64,000 nt of DNA from Nymphaea colorata (GCF_008831285.2 NC_045150.1:7824001-7888000), one strand, 5' to 3'; shown: positions 13,878 through 33,849, counted from the stretch's first letter. Translations and numbers: made by a program. The notes: generated from the sequence alone by a model not told the origin.

Positions 13878-13918
13878 ACTACTCAAGAAATGACTGCTTT
13901 CTAGCTTTCTTGAGTAGT
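13878..13918 (-). promoter_or_regulatory. 5'-leader hairpin of peroxidase gene 2
   Basis: The 13-bp arms ACTACTCAAGAAA and TTTCTTGAGTAGT are identical to those of gene 1, and the 15-nt loop differs at two positions. It lies 38 nt upstream of the ATG. Retention of the stem despite loop changes is suggestive, but the two genes are very young duplicates. Confidence 0.6.
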
Positions 13919-13955
13919 GAGATGATGCGGTGCTACTAAGTTGCTCATCCTCTTC

Positions 13956-13963
13956 TTTATATA
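13956..13963 (-). promoter_or_regulatory. TATA box of peroxidase gene 2
   Basis: TATATAAA on the minus strand, 116 bp upstream of the ATG and collinear with the boxes of genes 1 and 3. Confidence 0.75.
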
Positions 13964-14480
13964 AATTCCATGGTCGGCAGCCAGCTCTGGCCCTTCCCCA
14001 CCTCCAGACCTGGAAAGATTTGTTGTTTAACTTTCCTTAGAGACAGTATTCCACTCTTCATTGTTAAGAAGATAGTCAATCATCCTCTATAAATTTTTTG
14101 GCTTCCGACCTAGTATAATGCTCATTGCTCATGGAGAGCTCTCTGATTCAATTTTTGTCTGTCTTTTAGCTTCCCCTTTTTAGACCAATTGCAACCCCAA
14201 TCTCGGTGCCACTTCATTTGCCTGTCTTTTAGCTGATAAAAAGGAATTTTTCTATACCAATCATTGGACTGTGCCAGTTTATATATATATATATTATATA
14301 TATATACCTGTTAAATCATTAATTCGTCAACCTTGAAAAGTCAAGATTCAAACCTTTTGACGTTAATTTGTCCGTCTGTATGGGCGGAGTCAACGATTGC
14401 GCTCTGCACACAGTTTGCGGTGTGGGCTGGGGGCCACGCCCGACGCCTTGTCGATCGACGTTTGAGTAATGGACGCCTAA
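13964..14480 (-). repeat. Duplicated upstream region of peroxidase gene 2
   Basis: Homologous in patches to 4300-4760 (upstream of gene 1) and 20500-20960 (upstream of gene 3). An example is the GGCACCGAGATTGGGGTTGC stretch near 14210, matched at 4520. Another is TCGTCAACCTTGAAAAGTCA near 14326, matched at 20830. Any cis-elements shared by the three genes should lie here. An AT microsatellite lies at 14280-14306. Confidence 0.65.
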
Positions 14481-16330
14481 TGCGTTTCACATCATTCATG
14501 TCATTTTTTTTTCATCGTAGGCCATTCAGATAACCTGTTTCTCTTTCTGTTAAAGTGTGTTACTTCGTCATCTGCCCAACAATTCCACGAGAAAAAACCA
14601 ACTCCTTTTGCCAATCTCCCGCTGATCTTAAATATTTCCATCTTCTCTAGTACTACCTGATGGTTAACGCGTACTGATGTCTGCGAACATACTTAATGTT
14701 ATATCATCTGATGCATCTTTTTGACCCATAAGTTGTTCTGTTGTGTAAAGTTGCGAGCGGTGGGTTTGTTGCGGCTATGAAGATCGAATATTCAAAGTGA
14801 GCATTGTTCGTATGATCAATACATCGGTTGGACCCATTTCTCTTTGCAACAATCTTTTGTGTTGGTAACTATACAAGTTAACTTTATAAGTGTTACTAGC
14901 ATTATGTGGTCACCGGACGTACATTTTATGGTATTGATGAACAACATCGACCAAGTTAAGCGTACAAATGTGTAGGAATTTATTTGGACTGTCGAATTGT
15001 TGGGATTTACATCCGGAATATTGCAATTTCTGAAACAAAGTATTGAGTGTTGAATCATACACTTGCCAAAATCAAACCACCGTTATTTCCCCTTTCCATT
15101 TTAACGATTGGTGACCTTGGAAAGACCAAAATTAGCCAGTTTCAATTACTTGGCAGAAACGCCAAACTCAGCATTCTAAGATTGCGGGATTAAAATCAAA
15201 TGCCTCTTTTGCCAATATATATATATATATATATATATATAGGCCTGAGATTTCCATCAGACATGTGAACTAGAGACATTAAAAATCGGATTTTAATTCG
15301 CCATCTTGAAATTGTTTTTGTACTAGATCGTAAAATTGTACTCTGTACCAATTAACAACAGGCTTTTATATATTTTCTATGTCTCTAAATGGATATATTG
15401 GGAACCGTGTCTGGTGTATAGTAAGACCGACCTGCGAACATCCATACAAATGTCTGTCAGTTGAATATTGGTCTTCATTTCTGGGCCTCTAATTAAGATG
15501 CAAGTCCATGCATACCTTTTCTTATAATACAAGCTTTATACAACCACCACACGCGTTTGGTGGGTAGAGAGTAGAGATAAGGAGAATGTGAAAGTTGTCA
15601 ACCTAGCTAGCTGCAGGACAAGATTTCAGTTTCAAACCTTGTCATTCTCTTAATTTGCGCCAACTTTTCTTTGGTGTTGGTGGTGGTGTTGCTGTTGTCC
15701 GCATATGGCTTGGTGGTAGGCGCTCACTTTAGTGCAAAAACGAATACAGGTCCAGTGCAAGTATACAAAAAAGGGAATGAGTTTCTCAAGCATTAATGGA
15801 TGTGGGATTTGAACCATGAATTGGATTAGGATTCGAATTAACAAGCTCCACAGGGGTTGAGTTGTCAAGCAGCCTAGTTTTTAAAACAAGCTGTCCACTG
15901 CATGTAACAGGTAGCTTCAATTATTGAACTACTAAGACATGAACAGTACAGTTAAAGCATAAACGGAGCAAGTCTGCACTACTCGTAATGCACAGAAAAG
16001 AAAATGATCGAGTCTGCAGGGAAAGGCGCAGGTGGAACCTGTTTAGTTGAGATGGTTGTCCCCTTCCCAATAAGACAATCACCGCCTTCACACAAGTAGT
16101 GCAAAATGGAACGCCTTCTTTGACCCTTTATACGATCGGTTTCACAACAGTCAATCACCTCCAATGTCCATCAACACAAAGTCCGAAGGGAAAAAGGAAT
16201 ATGACTGAACTAATGATATATAATTCATAAAGGGGATGACCGATCTTCCAAGTTGGTACCCCAATCATTGGACGGAGGCTAAAAATAAGTCAAGAAAGCT
16301 CAACACAGCTACCTGCAAAGTGGCTCGGAA
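14481..16330 (+). repeat. Repeat module M, copy M2
   Basis: Starts TTTCACATCATTCATGTCA, as copy M3 does at 22913. It then follows the other copies through GAATATTCAAAGTGAGC (14788), the TACAAGCTTTATACAACCACC region (15529) and the CEGGDC-encoding minus-strand segment (16060-16160). The (AT)n at 15218-15240 is copy-specific. In this copy the CEGGD frame is shifted in the middle. No functional gene is visible. Confidence 0.7.
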
Positions 16331-16426
16331 GGTAAACGCATGGTAAATAGGCGCCTCAACCGGAAGCTGGTCACTGGCCCATCTCTCTACGACACCTACC
16401 CCTTTAACAGTGAGCCAAGCCCATCT

Positions 16427-16615
16427 TAGGGGCAGTGGTGGAGCTAGAAATTTTTTATCAAAAGCGCACTTGACTTAGTGGGTTGGATGCCTATAAGACA
16501 TTGATGTTGACTGAACCCAGGTCCCACTCCTTCTTAATAAAAATTTTCAAGGAGTTGTGTTAGTTGACATGGGCAACAGCCCTCACGAGCTCACACGTAA
16601 GTCCGCTACTGCTTA
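16427..16615. mobile_element. Small inverted-repeat element (GGCGGAGC-type), tentative
   Basis: The left end GGGGCAGTGGTGGAG and right end GTCCGCTACTGCTTA are imperfect inverted repeats, and the interior has the AGAAATTTTT signature seen in the related elements near 21.1, 35.8, 37.3 and 51.4 kb. No target duplication was found. Confidence 0.4.
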
Positions 16616-16744
16616 GGGATGGGTCAAGAAAACACATGTCAAACACCAGTCATGGTGCATGGTGCACCCTCATGCACAACCCTTTCTCTCTCGCCTGCAG
16701 GGATTGCATGCCCCCATAACAAGATTTACGTGGAAAGAAGTGAC

Positions 16745-17070
16745 TTTACATCTTTTAACTGTTCCTTTTGCAATGGAACACAATAGATAAGTGCTTAATA
16801 ATTATTTCCTCATGATCAACATTTTCTTCATATGGATGTAATCTGATTTGATTGGATGACAGTAATACGATTGTCATGGTCCATTCTTTGTCTTTTTTGT
16901 TCCGTAACAACCGGAAGGAAGCCATCCCTTTTATTGAATGAGAATATTTGCAAACAAAACTGCAAAACATAAAAAAGGAACCAAGATATTTTGTACTCAG
17001 AATGAAGCAGAGTTTGTGCTGTCATAAGGTCGACTAGGACCCAAAACACGTATTCTCTAAAGCACATCTA
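16745..17070 (-). repeat. Repeat element N, copy 1
   Basis: Aligns with 24845-25100 over about 250 bp (TTCCTTTTGCAATGGAACAC, then CTTCATATGGATGTAATCTGA, then CAACCGGAAGGAAGCCATCCC). It is present once per block, directly after module M. Both copies carry several stops; the coding status is unknown. Confidence 0.6.
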
Positions 17071-17319
17071 TGATTGCTCGGAATGAACCAAAAATCTACA
17101 TTTTCTTTTGAAATTAACTCGAAGCACTCGAGCCCAGCCCCTTGGTTTGAAATAAGCAGGAACTTTTAACAAGGTTGTCAAAAAAACAGAGTTCAACATC
17201 TGATTCTCTAGCAAGATTGTGTCCTCACTATGGATTTGAGACCCCGTTTAGATTGTTTATGCAGCAGAGTTCCAGTAAGGCATAAGCCTGCCACTTCTAA
17301 AGCTACATGAGAACCGTCT

Positions 17320-18070
17320 CATGAAATATCATCGTAGTTATAGACATATCAAACTCTTTATAATCGTCAATATTGGCCAGCACAATACAACCAGAATCCT
17401 TTCCCCCCTGCCTAACAGCATCATTGGGTTTAAAAAGGGTTTTCTCATCAAATGCGACATCATGGGATACAAAAAAAAAAGTTTTGATTCAAATTATAGC
17501 AGCGATAACCATTTTTGAAGACAAATATCTCAAGAAAAGGACATTTTTTTGGCCTTGTAACTTAAGTTGTCATTTCCTTGTTTTTTAGTATAAACTATTT
17601 ATCCAAAAATTCTCATGTGGTCAAGTTTAATTTTCGCTTGCAAGAAGATTTCATGGGGAGACTTCTCATTCTATTGTAAAGGTTGTTCTTCAATGAGCTT
17701 CCACCAATCCTCATCCTCATCAGAACGTCCTGCACAATGATTAGTGGGAGTCAAAATAACTTGGCAATTGAGATCCCTTCTTATTATAGAAACTAAAGAC
17801 AAATTAGAGGCAAGGCCAGACAAGTGTAACACTTTAGATTTGTGATCATGATTAAAATGATATCTCTCCAATACCCTTAACCTGCTTTGAAGAACCATCA
17901 GCTATATCTCACAGATTTAGACATGTTTTTTGCATCATGTGCAGTACCTTTTGGGGCGATTTCCCTCCGATTTGAGTCTCTTCCTTTGTCGATCACTTGA
18001 TAGACTAATTTGCCTCGCTCTTCACTAGGCTTGGAGAGATCTCCAATCACATATTAAAAGCTTAGATTTA
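17320..18070 (-). pseudogene. Ty1/copia remnant (block II)
   Basis: A shortened counterpart of the remnant at 7945-11400. 17341-17660 matches the integrase-RT linker and integrase tail, 17671-17900 matches the GAG-pre-integrase region (RRDLNCQVILTPTN), and pieces of gag follow to about 18070. Large internal deletions separate the pieces. Sharing of this decayed insertion shows the two blocks arose by duplication. Confidence 0.75.
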
Positions 18071-19060
18071 CCGCTGAGGTAGAGCCGGACAGATTTTGAC
18101 CATGCTAAATAACTGGTGCCATTTAACAGAACGGACGCAATCTTGTTTGCAAGAATAGTTTGTTCCTGCAAGTGCAGAGCAATCTTTTCCATGCCCCACC
18201 CTGTTTGAGTTGTTCTCCACCATGGAAGGAACTCATCAAGACATAAGAGATAAGAAGGAAAAAGAGTACTGTGGCTTTTGTTTGAGTGTGGAGCATTTAT
18301 GTTATTTTTCCGCTTTGCGGGTTTTGCCCTAATCCCATGTCTATGAGGGCATAGTTTTGGCTTGTACTTTGTAATTTTTTACAATATTAAACACCGTTCT
18401 GTGTGACAGCTATGGACGTAGAAAAACATTGTTTCCGAACCACTTAAATCTTTGTGTTTTTTCTCTTTTTCGGACTTCTATTCTTTTAGTGATTAAGAGT
18501 GTGAGAGCGAGCTTAACATTGGATACCATGGAGAAAGAAAAAAGATGTCCTACATCCACGAAGGACAGAACACAACTGTAGACGATTTTCATCAAGTCAC
18601 CATTTACGGGAGTACAAACGAAATCTAATAATTCTACAAAAAATGTGGAGATTGTGATCTTGAAGCACAAAGGAAATGAGATAATTAAGGATAAACTGTT
18701 CAACTTTAAACTGGGCTATCAAGGTACGATCTCTGTCGTTCAGAAGGGCTTAGTGGCTCATGCATGCTCCCTATTCATAGATTAATTAAATTAGCTTCAT
18801 GCAACAAGAAAGATGCCACGTTGAACAGTACTTCAAAATCTTTTATATTTCTATATAGATCATTTATGCTTACCTCCTGTAGTATCATTAAACTCAGGAT
18901 TCACATGAGATTATGGCTAGAGCACATTGACTCAGATTCCCCCACATCGATGATACACATAATGACTCTTCGTTATAGAGAAGGGATAGGAAAAGAAATT
19001 TTCTGGAAAAGACAAAAGTACCCCTCACGTGTTTACATGGGAGGTGCCAAATACGAGTGC
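18040..19060 (-). repeat. Peroxidase-block spacer, copy II (3' side of gene 3)
   Basis: Counterpart of 11690-12520, with an extra unmatched stretch around 18280-18520. It contains no supported gene. Confidence 0.65.
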
Positions 19061-19070
19061 TCGTGATTTC

Positions 19071-20376
<1,306 letters not shown>

Positions 20377-20487
20377 CTCGATCGGAGCAACTGAAAGCGA
20401 CTCGACTCAAAGAAGCTGTTGCTGCTTGCTAGCTAGCTTTCTTGAGTGGTGAGATGATGCGGTGCTACCAAGATGCTCATCCTTTCC

Positions 20488-20495
20488 TTTATATA
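20488..20495 (-). promoter_or_regulatory. TATA box of peroxidase gene 3
   Basis: TATATAAA on the minus strand, 112 bp upstream of the ATG and collinear with genes 1 and 2. Confidence 0.75.
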
Positions 20496-20999
20496 AATTC
20501 GGGGGTCGGCAGCCAGCCCGGCCCCTGCCCCTGCCCCTACGTCTAAGACTTGAAAATTTTATTGTTTCTCCTCCACAAATCTTCCGGCCTTGTATGATGC
20601 TTCTGCCTGCAAAATTTTAAGTATATTTGAACAACGACCACATAATATTTTTTTTTCTAGTGTCTTTTAGCTGCGCCCTTTTAGACCAATTGCAACATTA
20701 ATCTCGGTGGCTCTTCTTAATATTATATATTTTTTATGATCAGAATGAGTGTTAGTTTATTTATTATTCGACTGAGACAGCTTTGATGTATACATATATC
20801 CGGCTTTCTTTAGAATAATGATCATTAATTCGTCAACCTTCAAAAGTCAAGATTCATACCCCTTTAACGTCAATCTGTCTCTCTCATTTCATGGGGTCAG
20901 CGATTGCGTTCTGCACACAAATTCGTGAAGTGCGCGAGGGAACCACGCCGACGCCATGTCGATCGACGTCGACCCTATAGTTAAGTTCACGTCGATCAC

Positions 21000-21180
21000 C
21001 ACAAAGTTAGAAATTTTTGATCAAGAGGGTTGAATTAAAGTTTTTAAATTTTGATATGCATCAAAATATCGTTTTTTAAAATTTTTATATAAAACAAGTA
21101 AATTTTTTTAAAATTTATATCTGCTTTTTTTAAAAAAAATTTAAGGTCGGCCCATGGGGCTCCATGGTTCCGCCCTTAAT
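21000..21180 (-). mobile_element. GGCGGAGC-type miniature element
   Basis: On the minus strand it begins AAGGGCGGAACCATGG and ends in the AAAATTTCTAACTTTG stretch, with an AT-rich interior that matches the elements at 35.75-35.94 and 37.26-37.45 kb (TATAAAACAAGTAAATTTTT). No coding capacity. Confidence 0.5.
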
Positions 21181-21869
21181 TACCATTGATTGTTATTAAT
21201 GTGTCTTACTGTAATGGGCTCTGGGGATTTAATTGCATACAGCGGGTGGTGCATGCAAGACATGCACGGAAAAAAAGTGAAATGCACCGGAAAAAAAAAA
21301 AAGAAATGCACCTGAAAATAAAGGAAAGGGTAATAAAGTGTTCTGCATATATTTTTCAAAAGAAATGTTTTGCAGACTTTTGATTTTTTTGACTAATTTT
21401 TTATTTTATCTTTACAGAAGGCATTCCTTTTCACTGATGAAGAGTACCTTGGTCATTACACTCTCCATCACATAATTTTTTATGCACCGGGAGGTGCATG
21501 TAACCTGCTTCTGATTTATTCTCTAATCAGATTCGATCATAGAGAGAGTATTGAGTTTATTGGATTCATGTTGGACAACGGATGCACCTGACCCATATAT
21601 TGAGGTTCTCACCGCCACCTTCAAGTTCGCTTCACACAAAAATCAGACCTTTTAATCTTTTTCTCAAGTAAGTAAATGAAAAAAAAAAAAAACATTTTAG
21701 AGGAGGAGTATGAAAAAGACTGGTGATAAGGAATATGGAATAATCGGATATATCCCGCACAAGTCAAGGAAAAGGCAATTAAGCCGATATGAAACGTTTG
21801 GTAACATGGACTCCTCTTTGAAATCTAGTTATCGGAAACTTCAACTTGAAAGAATCACATCAATGAACC

Positions 21870-22230
21870 TATTTTTCATAAACTAATTTTTATCATATAC
21901 TTAAGTTACTCACTTTCATGTTTTTTAATTTATTTATTTTTTCTTTATTGGTATCACTTGTATTGTACCTACTCTTATAATTGTTTTTATATAAATATAA
22001 TCTTGAATTCCAGGCTTCTTCCCTTCGGAATTATGTGCCTATTTTGCACCCTGGTAACTCTATATTGGCTTCCAAGCGCCGCACCGACAACATGATAAAA
22101 CTTGGAAGCGTGGGACCAAGAGTCAGGAAAGGATGCAGCGGCCGTATCATGTGGGAAAGCCCTGGCGTGCAACAAAAGAGAGCCCAGCTCTGAACCCCTT
22201 TGTTAACCTCAACTGCTTCGGCGTATAACA
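21870..22230 (-). repeat. Repeat element E, copy 2
   Basis: Reverse counterpart of 3395-3730; translates to PGLSHM, then PTLPSFIMLS, then IELPGCK on the minus strand. It lies between the upstream region of gene 3 and module M3. A (TA)14 microsatellite follows at 22279-22306. Confidence 0.5.
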
Positions 22231-22278
22231 TTGTTACTTTTTTCAATTTAATAAATATTTAAAAAAATTCAATCTGAT

Positions 22279-22306
<28 letters not shown>
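22279..22306. repeat. (TA)14 microsatellite
   Basis: Uninterrupted TA dinucleotides. Confidence 0.95.
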
Positions 22307-22309
<3 letters not shown>

Positions 22310-22894
22310 ACCCACATCAGTCCAGTACCGTCCCAGCACCCATACGGTCCAATACTTATATAGACATGATACTAGAGACAGTTGTAAGACGAATGAAAAT
22401 TGATGATTTCAATGAAGGATATTTGAAGCTAGTTGGCTGACTCATGGGGTTGGCTTGAGAATCACCTACTCCGATTGGTAGAAAATGTGGCCACGCGTCA
22501 AGGTTAGCCTAGCTCGTCCCTGACTTGGTTCGACTCACCGGATTTGAGTTATTTTAAAATTCGATCGAGTCGACCAGTCAACTCACTGATTCATTGACCC
22601 TACCATCTGCCAATCTGAGTTCTGAGTTCAAGTCATGGGTTTCCCAACTATGATTTGAAGAGATGCAAGTTCTGTGCCCAGGACCCAAACATGAACTCTA
22701 CAAGTAGTAGGGCATGAGCACCATGTTACCTCCTTGGGTTCACTTTCATCCAAATTTTGTTCTTTTGAATCAAGTTGTTGCCAATTTCCATGGTCAATTA
22801 ATGGGTGCACTGCTGTCACTGTTAAAATGTGAACAGCTACCATAATTGATCACCCATAACCAATTTACGTTAAAGGAACTAAAAACAAAATTTT

Positions 22895-24450
22895 GGCAAG
22901 GCTAGGGAGTAGTTTCACATCATTCATGTCAAAATTTTTTATCATTATTTTCCATTCAATAACATGTTTCTATGAAAGTGTGGCACTTCGTCATCTCCCC
23001 AGCAATTCCATAAGAATTGTGCAGCTTTTTCACGGATTCGAAGCACGAAAAAAAAAAAAAAGTAAAACTCATTTTGCCAATGACTACATTTATCTCTTCA
23101 CTTATTTTAAGACTCTGTGATTCGAATCCATTTCCTCTTTTGCAAAAAAGAAAGAAAGAAAGAAAGAAAAACCAGAATCTAATATGTTAATTCGAGACTT
23201 GGGTCAGAATACCTTAAGGGTATGTTTGGCAGCAGTGGCACATCGTTATTGTCTCATGAATTTATACTAAAAAACAGAACAAATTCATGAAATGTTGAAA
23301 CAAATGTTGTTTTAATTTTTGAGGCAGGTTCATGGAAGAGTAACATTGTATTATTGTTGCCGGTATAAATTTAGCTTAAAAATTGAAGCAGATTTTTGAA
23401 ATACAACATATTTTAATCTTTGTAACAGATTTATAAAAGACTCACAAAATGTTCTGTTTATCAAACAACCTCTAAATTCCATCTTGCATATAAAGTGTGG
23501 AAGTTAATAATCTGATTTTAATTCGCCAGTCTTGAACTTAGATTTGTACTAAGAACGTAAAATTGTACCGTCCAATTAACAACAGGCTCGTACATATTTT
23601 TCTTGTCCCCAAATGGATATACTGGGAATCGTATCTGGGGTATAGTAAAACCGACCTCTTGGCATCCACACATAAATGTCTGTGGATTGACGATTGGTCT
23701 ATATTTTGTGGCTAAGTCAACTCATACCTTTTGTTATAATACAAGCTTTATACAACCACCACATACATGCGGTGGGTAAAGATAAGGAGAATGTGAAAGG
23801 TGTCAAGCTAGCTAGCTGGAGGACAAGAATTCAGTTTCAATCCTTGTCATTCACTTAATTTGCGCCAACTTTTCGTTGGTGTTGTCCTCATAAGGCTCAG
23901 TGAGAGCTGTTCACTTTAGTAAAAAGATACAAGTCCAGTGCAAACACTCTTAGCAGTTCAATAATCGAAGCCACTGACTACTTGTTATATATATATATAT
24001 ATATGTGTGTGTAACAAGTAGTCAGTGGCTTCGATTATTGAACTGCTAAGACATAAATGGTACGATTATACAAGTATATTAGAACGGAGCAAGTCTGCAC
24101 TACTCGTAATGCACACGACCGAGCCAACTGGGAAAGGTGCATGTGGGTGTTAGTTGGGATGGTTGTCTCCTTCCTAATAATACAATCACCGCCTTCACAC
24201 AAGTAGTGGAAAATGAATAGAACGCCTTCTTTGACCCTTACATGCTCTCTTTCACAAGTGTCAATCTCCTCCAATGTCCTTCAACACAAAGTCCAAAAAA
24301 TAAAAAAAGAACATGACTGAATTAATGATATATAATTCATAAAGGAATGACCGATCTTCCAACTTGGTACCCCAATTGTTGGACGGATGCTACAAATAAG
24401 TCAGTGTTGATACGAAAGCTCAACACAGCTGTATTAGAAGCAAAAAGGAA
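22895..24450 (+). repeat. Repeat module M, copy M3
   Basis: Begins with TTTCACATCATTCATGTCAA and follows M2 through the TACAAGCTTTATACAACCACC segment (23743) and the CEGGDC-encoding minus-strand segment (24160-24260). It has lost part of its interior between 23100 and 23500 relative to M2. No peroxidase follows it, so block III is a truncated block. It contains the palindrome at 23949-24050. Confidence 0.7.
23949..24050. repeat. Perfect 39-bp-arm palindrome with AT/GT loop
   Basis: The arms at 23949-23987 and 24012-24050 are exact reverse complements over 39 bp. The loop is 24 bp of (AT)n(GT)n. The right arm is the normal module M sequence; the left arm is an inverted second copy absent from the other M copies. 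Confidence 0.95.
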
Positions 24451-24844
24451 AAAATATATAGTAAGGTGTTTCTTGGATTGTAGGCCCAAGTTGGTTATAT
24501 GCACATACCTAATACTTTTAGATGACACATACCTTCCTTTAAGAGTGGGTCTACGCAGGGTGCATCCCGATGCAGGTAAATTTTTACAAAATTTACTTAG
24601 CTGCTACTACTTCGACCGGCAGGCGACAAGTGTAGGAAAGTGAACCAGATATAAAGAAACCGTTTGATAATGATCTGCTACCCTGATTAGATGCAACCAG
24701 CTGAGAGAATATTAATTAGTTAATGCTTTTTTGTATGGAGAGCATTGGTATAAAAGCTTCTCAATTGGTTTCTTTTCTTCTTTTTTGAGAGATTTTGCTT
24801 CAGTTGGAATGTCGTTGCTTTGTGTGTCGTTGTGGAAGGAAGTA

Positions 24845-25100
24845 ACTCAACTTCTTTCTATGGTTCCCTTTGCAATGGAACCCAACAGACAAACGCTCAA
24901 TAATTATTTCCTCATAATCGGCATTCTCTTCATATGGATGTAATCTGATTTTGATTGGACGACAATAATACGATATCTCTGATGGTGCATTTTGTGTCTT
25001 TCTTGTTCCGCAACAACCGGGAAGAAGGCCATCCCTTTTATTGAATAAGAATATTTGCAAACGAAAGTGAAAACATACAAAATTAAAAAGAAAAAGAAAA
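24845..25100 (-). repeat. Repeat element N, copy 2
   Basis: Counterpart of 16745-17070, again directly after a module M copy. No gene was recognised from here to 25.9 kb. Confidence 0.6.
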
Positions 25101-25939
25101 AAATGGAACCAATTTTTTTTTTTTATTACAGAGAATGATAGTGTGGACGAAAACAAATGTCAACACATTGAGATTCATGGGTGCATAAAAACCTTTCCTT
25201 CTCATGCATATATGTTGTGCATGAAGATGAGGACCCTCACTATTCATCTTTACAATGGTGCCACTTCATGCATGGCACACTGTCATGCTATAAGAATGAC
25301 AATTATGTATATTCATAGTGTATATTCATGTTTCACTTCATGAATAGAAACATGTAGTGACATAGAGTTATGTTACTAAATGTTATTAGTGACCAAGATA
25401 TTGCATCACAATTGCCACTGATTGGTGTTCATTGATCCTTCTTGTGCCATTGCTAATTGACACATAGAAAGCACCACTAATAATTATTGTTATTCCTCAT
25501 TTTCTAAAGAATTCAAAGATGTAAGTCCTATATACTATGCTTCAAATCAAGACTATGGGTTAAGAATAGATTATTTATAATTTAAGCATGCTAAGACATC
25601 ACTCTTTGATGATATGTACTTTTAGTCCTATGCTTATGCTTCAGTTATTAATTAAACTTACATGAACCGTAACATTTGGGAATTTCAATCATACGGACAA
25701 ATTTATTTTTAAGAGTGGATTGCTTATGATTAGGCGATTATAATTTTAGTAGATACCTTTTCGGATGCGTGTTTGGCAACGCGGACGTTTTATCCTTGGA
25801 TGTGCTGCAGGAAGGCATCCTCCAAGAATAAACGTGCCCCTCTCAAAAAAGGCAACTTTTTTAGTTTTTCGTTTGGTCTTTATGGGATTTTTTTTAACAA
25901 TTTCTCATTCAAACAGTTAGATAAGGGTTGCACAGCTTT

Positions 25940-26970
25940 TTATTGGATTAGAAAAATATTATAAAACTCATTTCTGGCCATCTCTCAATGACCTGAAATC
26001 CATTGTCTTCACTTCTTGGTTTCAAAGTATTGAGATTACTAATTGATTAGTGCATGCATTCACCTGTACGTGACACAAGTGTTATATGGGTGCTTTCTTT
26101 TCACCTATAGCTTGTTCGCTCGTATAAATCTTCACCGATTGTTGTGTTCTTGAAGATTGAATATTCAAATTGAGTGTTTGTTATATATATATTATCAATA
26201 CATTCGTTGATGGAATACATTTTTCTTCGCTTCAAATCTTTCACGTTGGTAATGTTGTTAAAGTCAGATTGAAGTATGTTACTAGTGAAGCATTGGCATT
26301 AATAGGTGCATTCAGTTTGTTGACTGAACGGCCTCAACCAAGCTAGGAGTACAAAAGTGTAGGAATCAGGGCAGCTGAATGTATTGGAATTCAAATCCAA
26401 ATCAGGTCTTGTAGGAGAAAACTGGCGAAAGAGCGACTTAAGTGTTGACTTATTCTCATCCTAATAAAATCAAGCCACCTTTATTTCCGCAATTTCACTT
26501 TAATGGATGGTGACTGCAAAGAATATAGGGTCGAAATGTAGCTAGTTTAGAGATCCAGCTAGAGGAGAAATTGACGCCCCAGGAGTTTAAAATGGAAACT
26601 GACCGCTTCACTTATCGAAGTACAGCTAAGACGAACAATAATGCATGGATCTCCATGTAAGAGGCGCAATGGGGGACCCTTTTTATTAACTAAGGTTGTT
26701 GTTGTCACCTTCACACAATGCACTCACCACCTTCAAGTGTGAAATGAGTGGCTTCCCTTTTTTGACCAAAACTGTTATCACTTTCACCGAAGACAAGCAT
26801 CTCCAAGTATCCATCACAAAGTCCAGAAAAGCCAAATAGAAAAGAAAAGTAAACAAATGATACTTCATGAAGGGGATGACTAACCTTCCAAGTTGGTAGT
26901 CAATGAAAGAAGATGGAAAAGAAGAAGTCAACATCGATCAGGGAACTCAACGCGGCAGTAAGTGGATCCG
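25940..26970 (+). repeat. Repeat module M, copy M4 (diverged, shortened)
   Basis: GAATATTCAAATTGAG near 26159 and the minus-strand LCEGD-encoding segment at 26690-26740 place it in the module family. It is more diverged than the others and lacks the middle TACAAGCTT section. It marks the right-hand limit of the duplicated locus. Confidence 0.6.
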
Positions 26971-27307
26971 CAAGTACAAATGATATTGAAGATAATGCAG
27001 ATGCATAAGAACTTCCGTGACATACAAATTCAGTAGAAAGATCGTTTAGTTCACTTTCTGTTGGATCTTAAATACTCATACAATTCTATAAGAGGGTAAA
27101 TACTTTTGTTGGATACCTTACCATCAATCAGAAAATTATATTTTCCAATTCATTCACGAGAAGAAAATCACATCTAAACCAAACTCATGCCTTCAACTGA
27201 TCATATTGGTCTTGCTGTTGTCAGTTCAGAAATACAGAAAAAAAAGGAAGAAACAATAAAACGTTTTAAACCTATTGTTAAATAGGTACTCGTACTTGAA
27301 GAGCAAG

Positions 27308-27464
27308 TATATTGGTCCAGTTCTGGTCTTAATTTCTGCAAAACCATTAGATTTGGCCACTTGTGTTCCTAAAGAAAGTCTAACTATATTGGTTCTGTTC
27401 TGGTTCTAATATCTGCAAAACCATTAGATATTTTGGCCACTTGTGTTGCTAAAGAAAATCTATT
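27308..27464. repeat. Imperfect tandem duplication, about 77 bp
   Basis: TATATTGGTCCAGTTCTGG at 27308 recurs as TATATTGGTTCTGTTCTGG at 27385, and both copies continue to a CCACTTGTGTT(C/G)CTAAAG ending. The rest of 26.97-27.96 kb shows nothing recognisable and includes the 3' flank of the acyl-CoA ligase gene. Confidence 0.75.
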
Positions 27465-27959
27465 TGTATAACAGGCGGTTATTAACTGTAATAAGTCCTC
27501 TCCTTAAGTGGGTCTGGATCCAAATTATCGTGGGTGGATCCAAGATCCAAGAACCCAACAGTAATTTATTGATTTATGCGTACTAATTCAAGGGTTAATT
27601 CTCAATGAACACTATAAGTATGTAGCCAAACTCGATCAAAACAAGTTGAGTAGTAGCAGCAACTGGAGAGCCGTCATTCTCAAACAAAAGAACACACGTA
27701 GGCACACGCTTGGGGATTTAAGATAGAAGTGAGCTTGTAATTAGGTTATGGTTTGTCACAAGAAACTGGAAGGGACTAGAAAATCCAATTGAACTTCAAC
27801 GTCACTCTGTATCAACACTACGGAATCCACTTGGCCCCAGGAAGGGGCAGGCCCTTGGATACAGAATATTTCATCACACATATTTGTGACATATATTTAT
27901 GAAAAATTATCGTGCAAAGATAAATAAATCACCCCACTGAAAATTACGTCGATTTTCAG

Positions 27960-33689
<5,730 letters not shown>

Positions 33690-33837
33690 TTCTCCTGCCT
33701 TCACGACGGACTCTGCCACTCTCTCTCTCGGGTGGAGGTTCGAATAAGATCATTCATGAGAGATTTAATAAGCTCCCAGGGAAGATCTAATGCAGATTGC
33801 AGTGCACCAGTGTTTGATCCGTCCTCTTTTTTGTAAT

Positions 33838-33847
33838 GTTTATAAAT
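33838..33847 (-). promoter_or_regulatory. Possible TATA box of the 4CL-like gene
   Basis: ATTTATAAAC on the minus strand, about 150 bp upstream of the ATG. It is a single weak match in AT-rich sequence. Confidence 0.35.
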
Positions 33848-33849
33848 GG

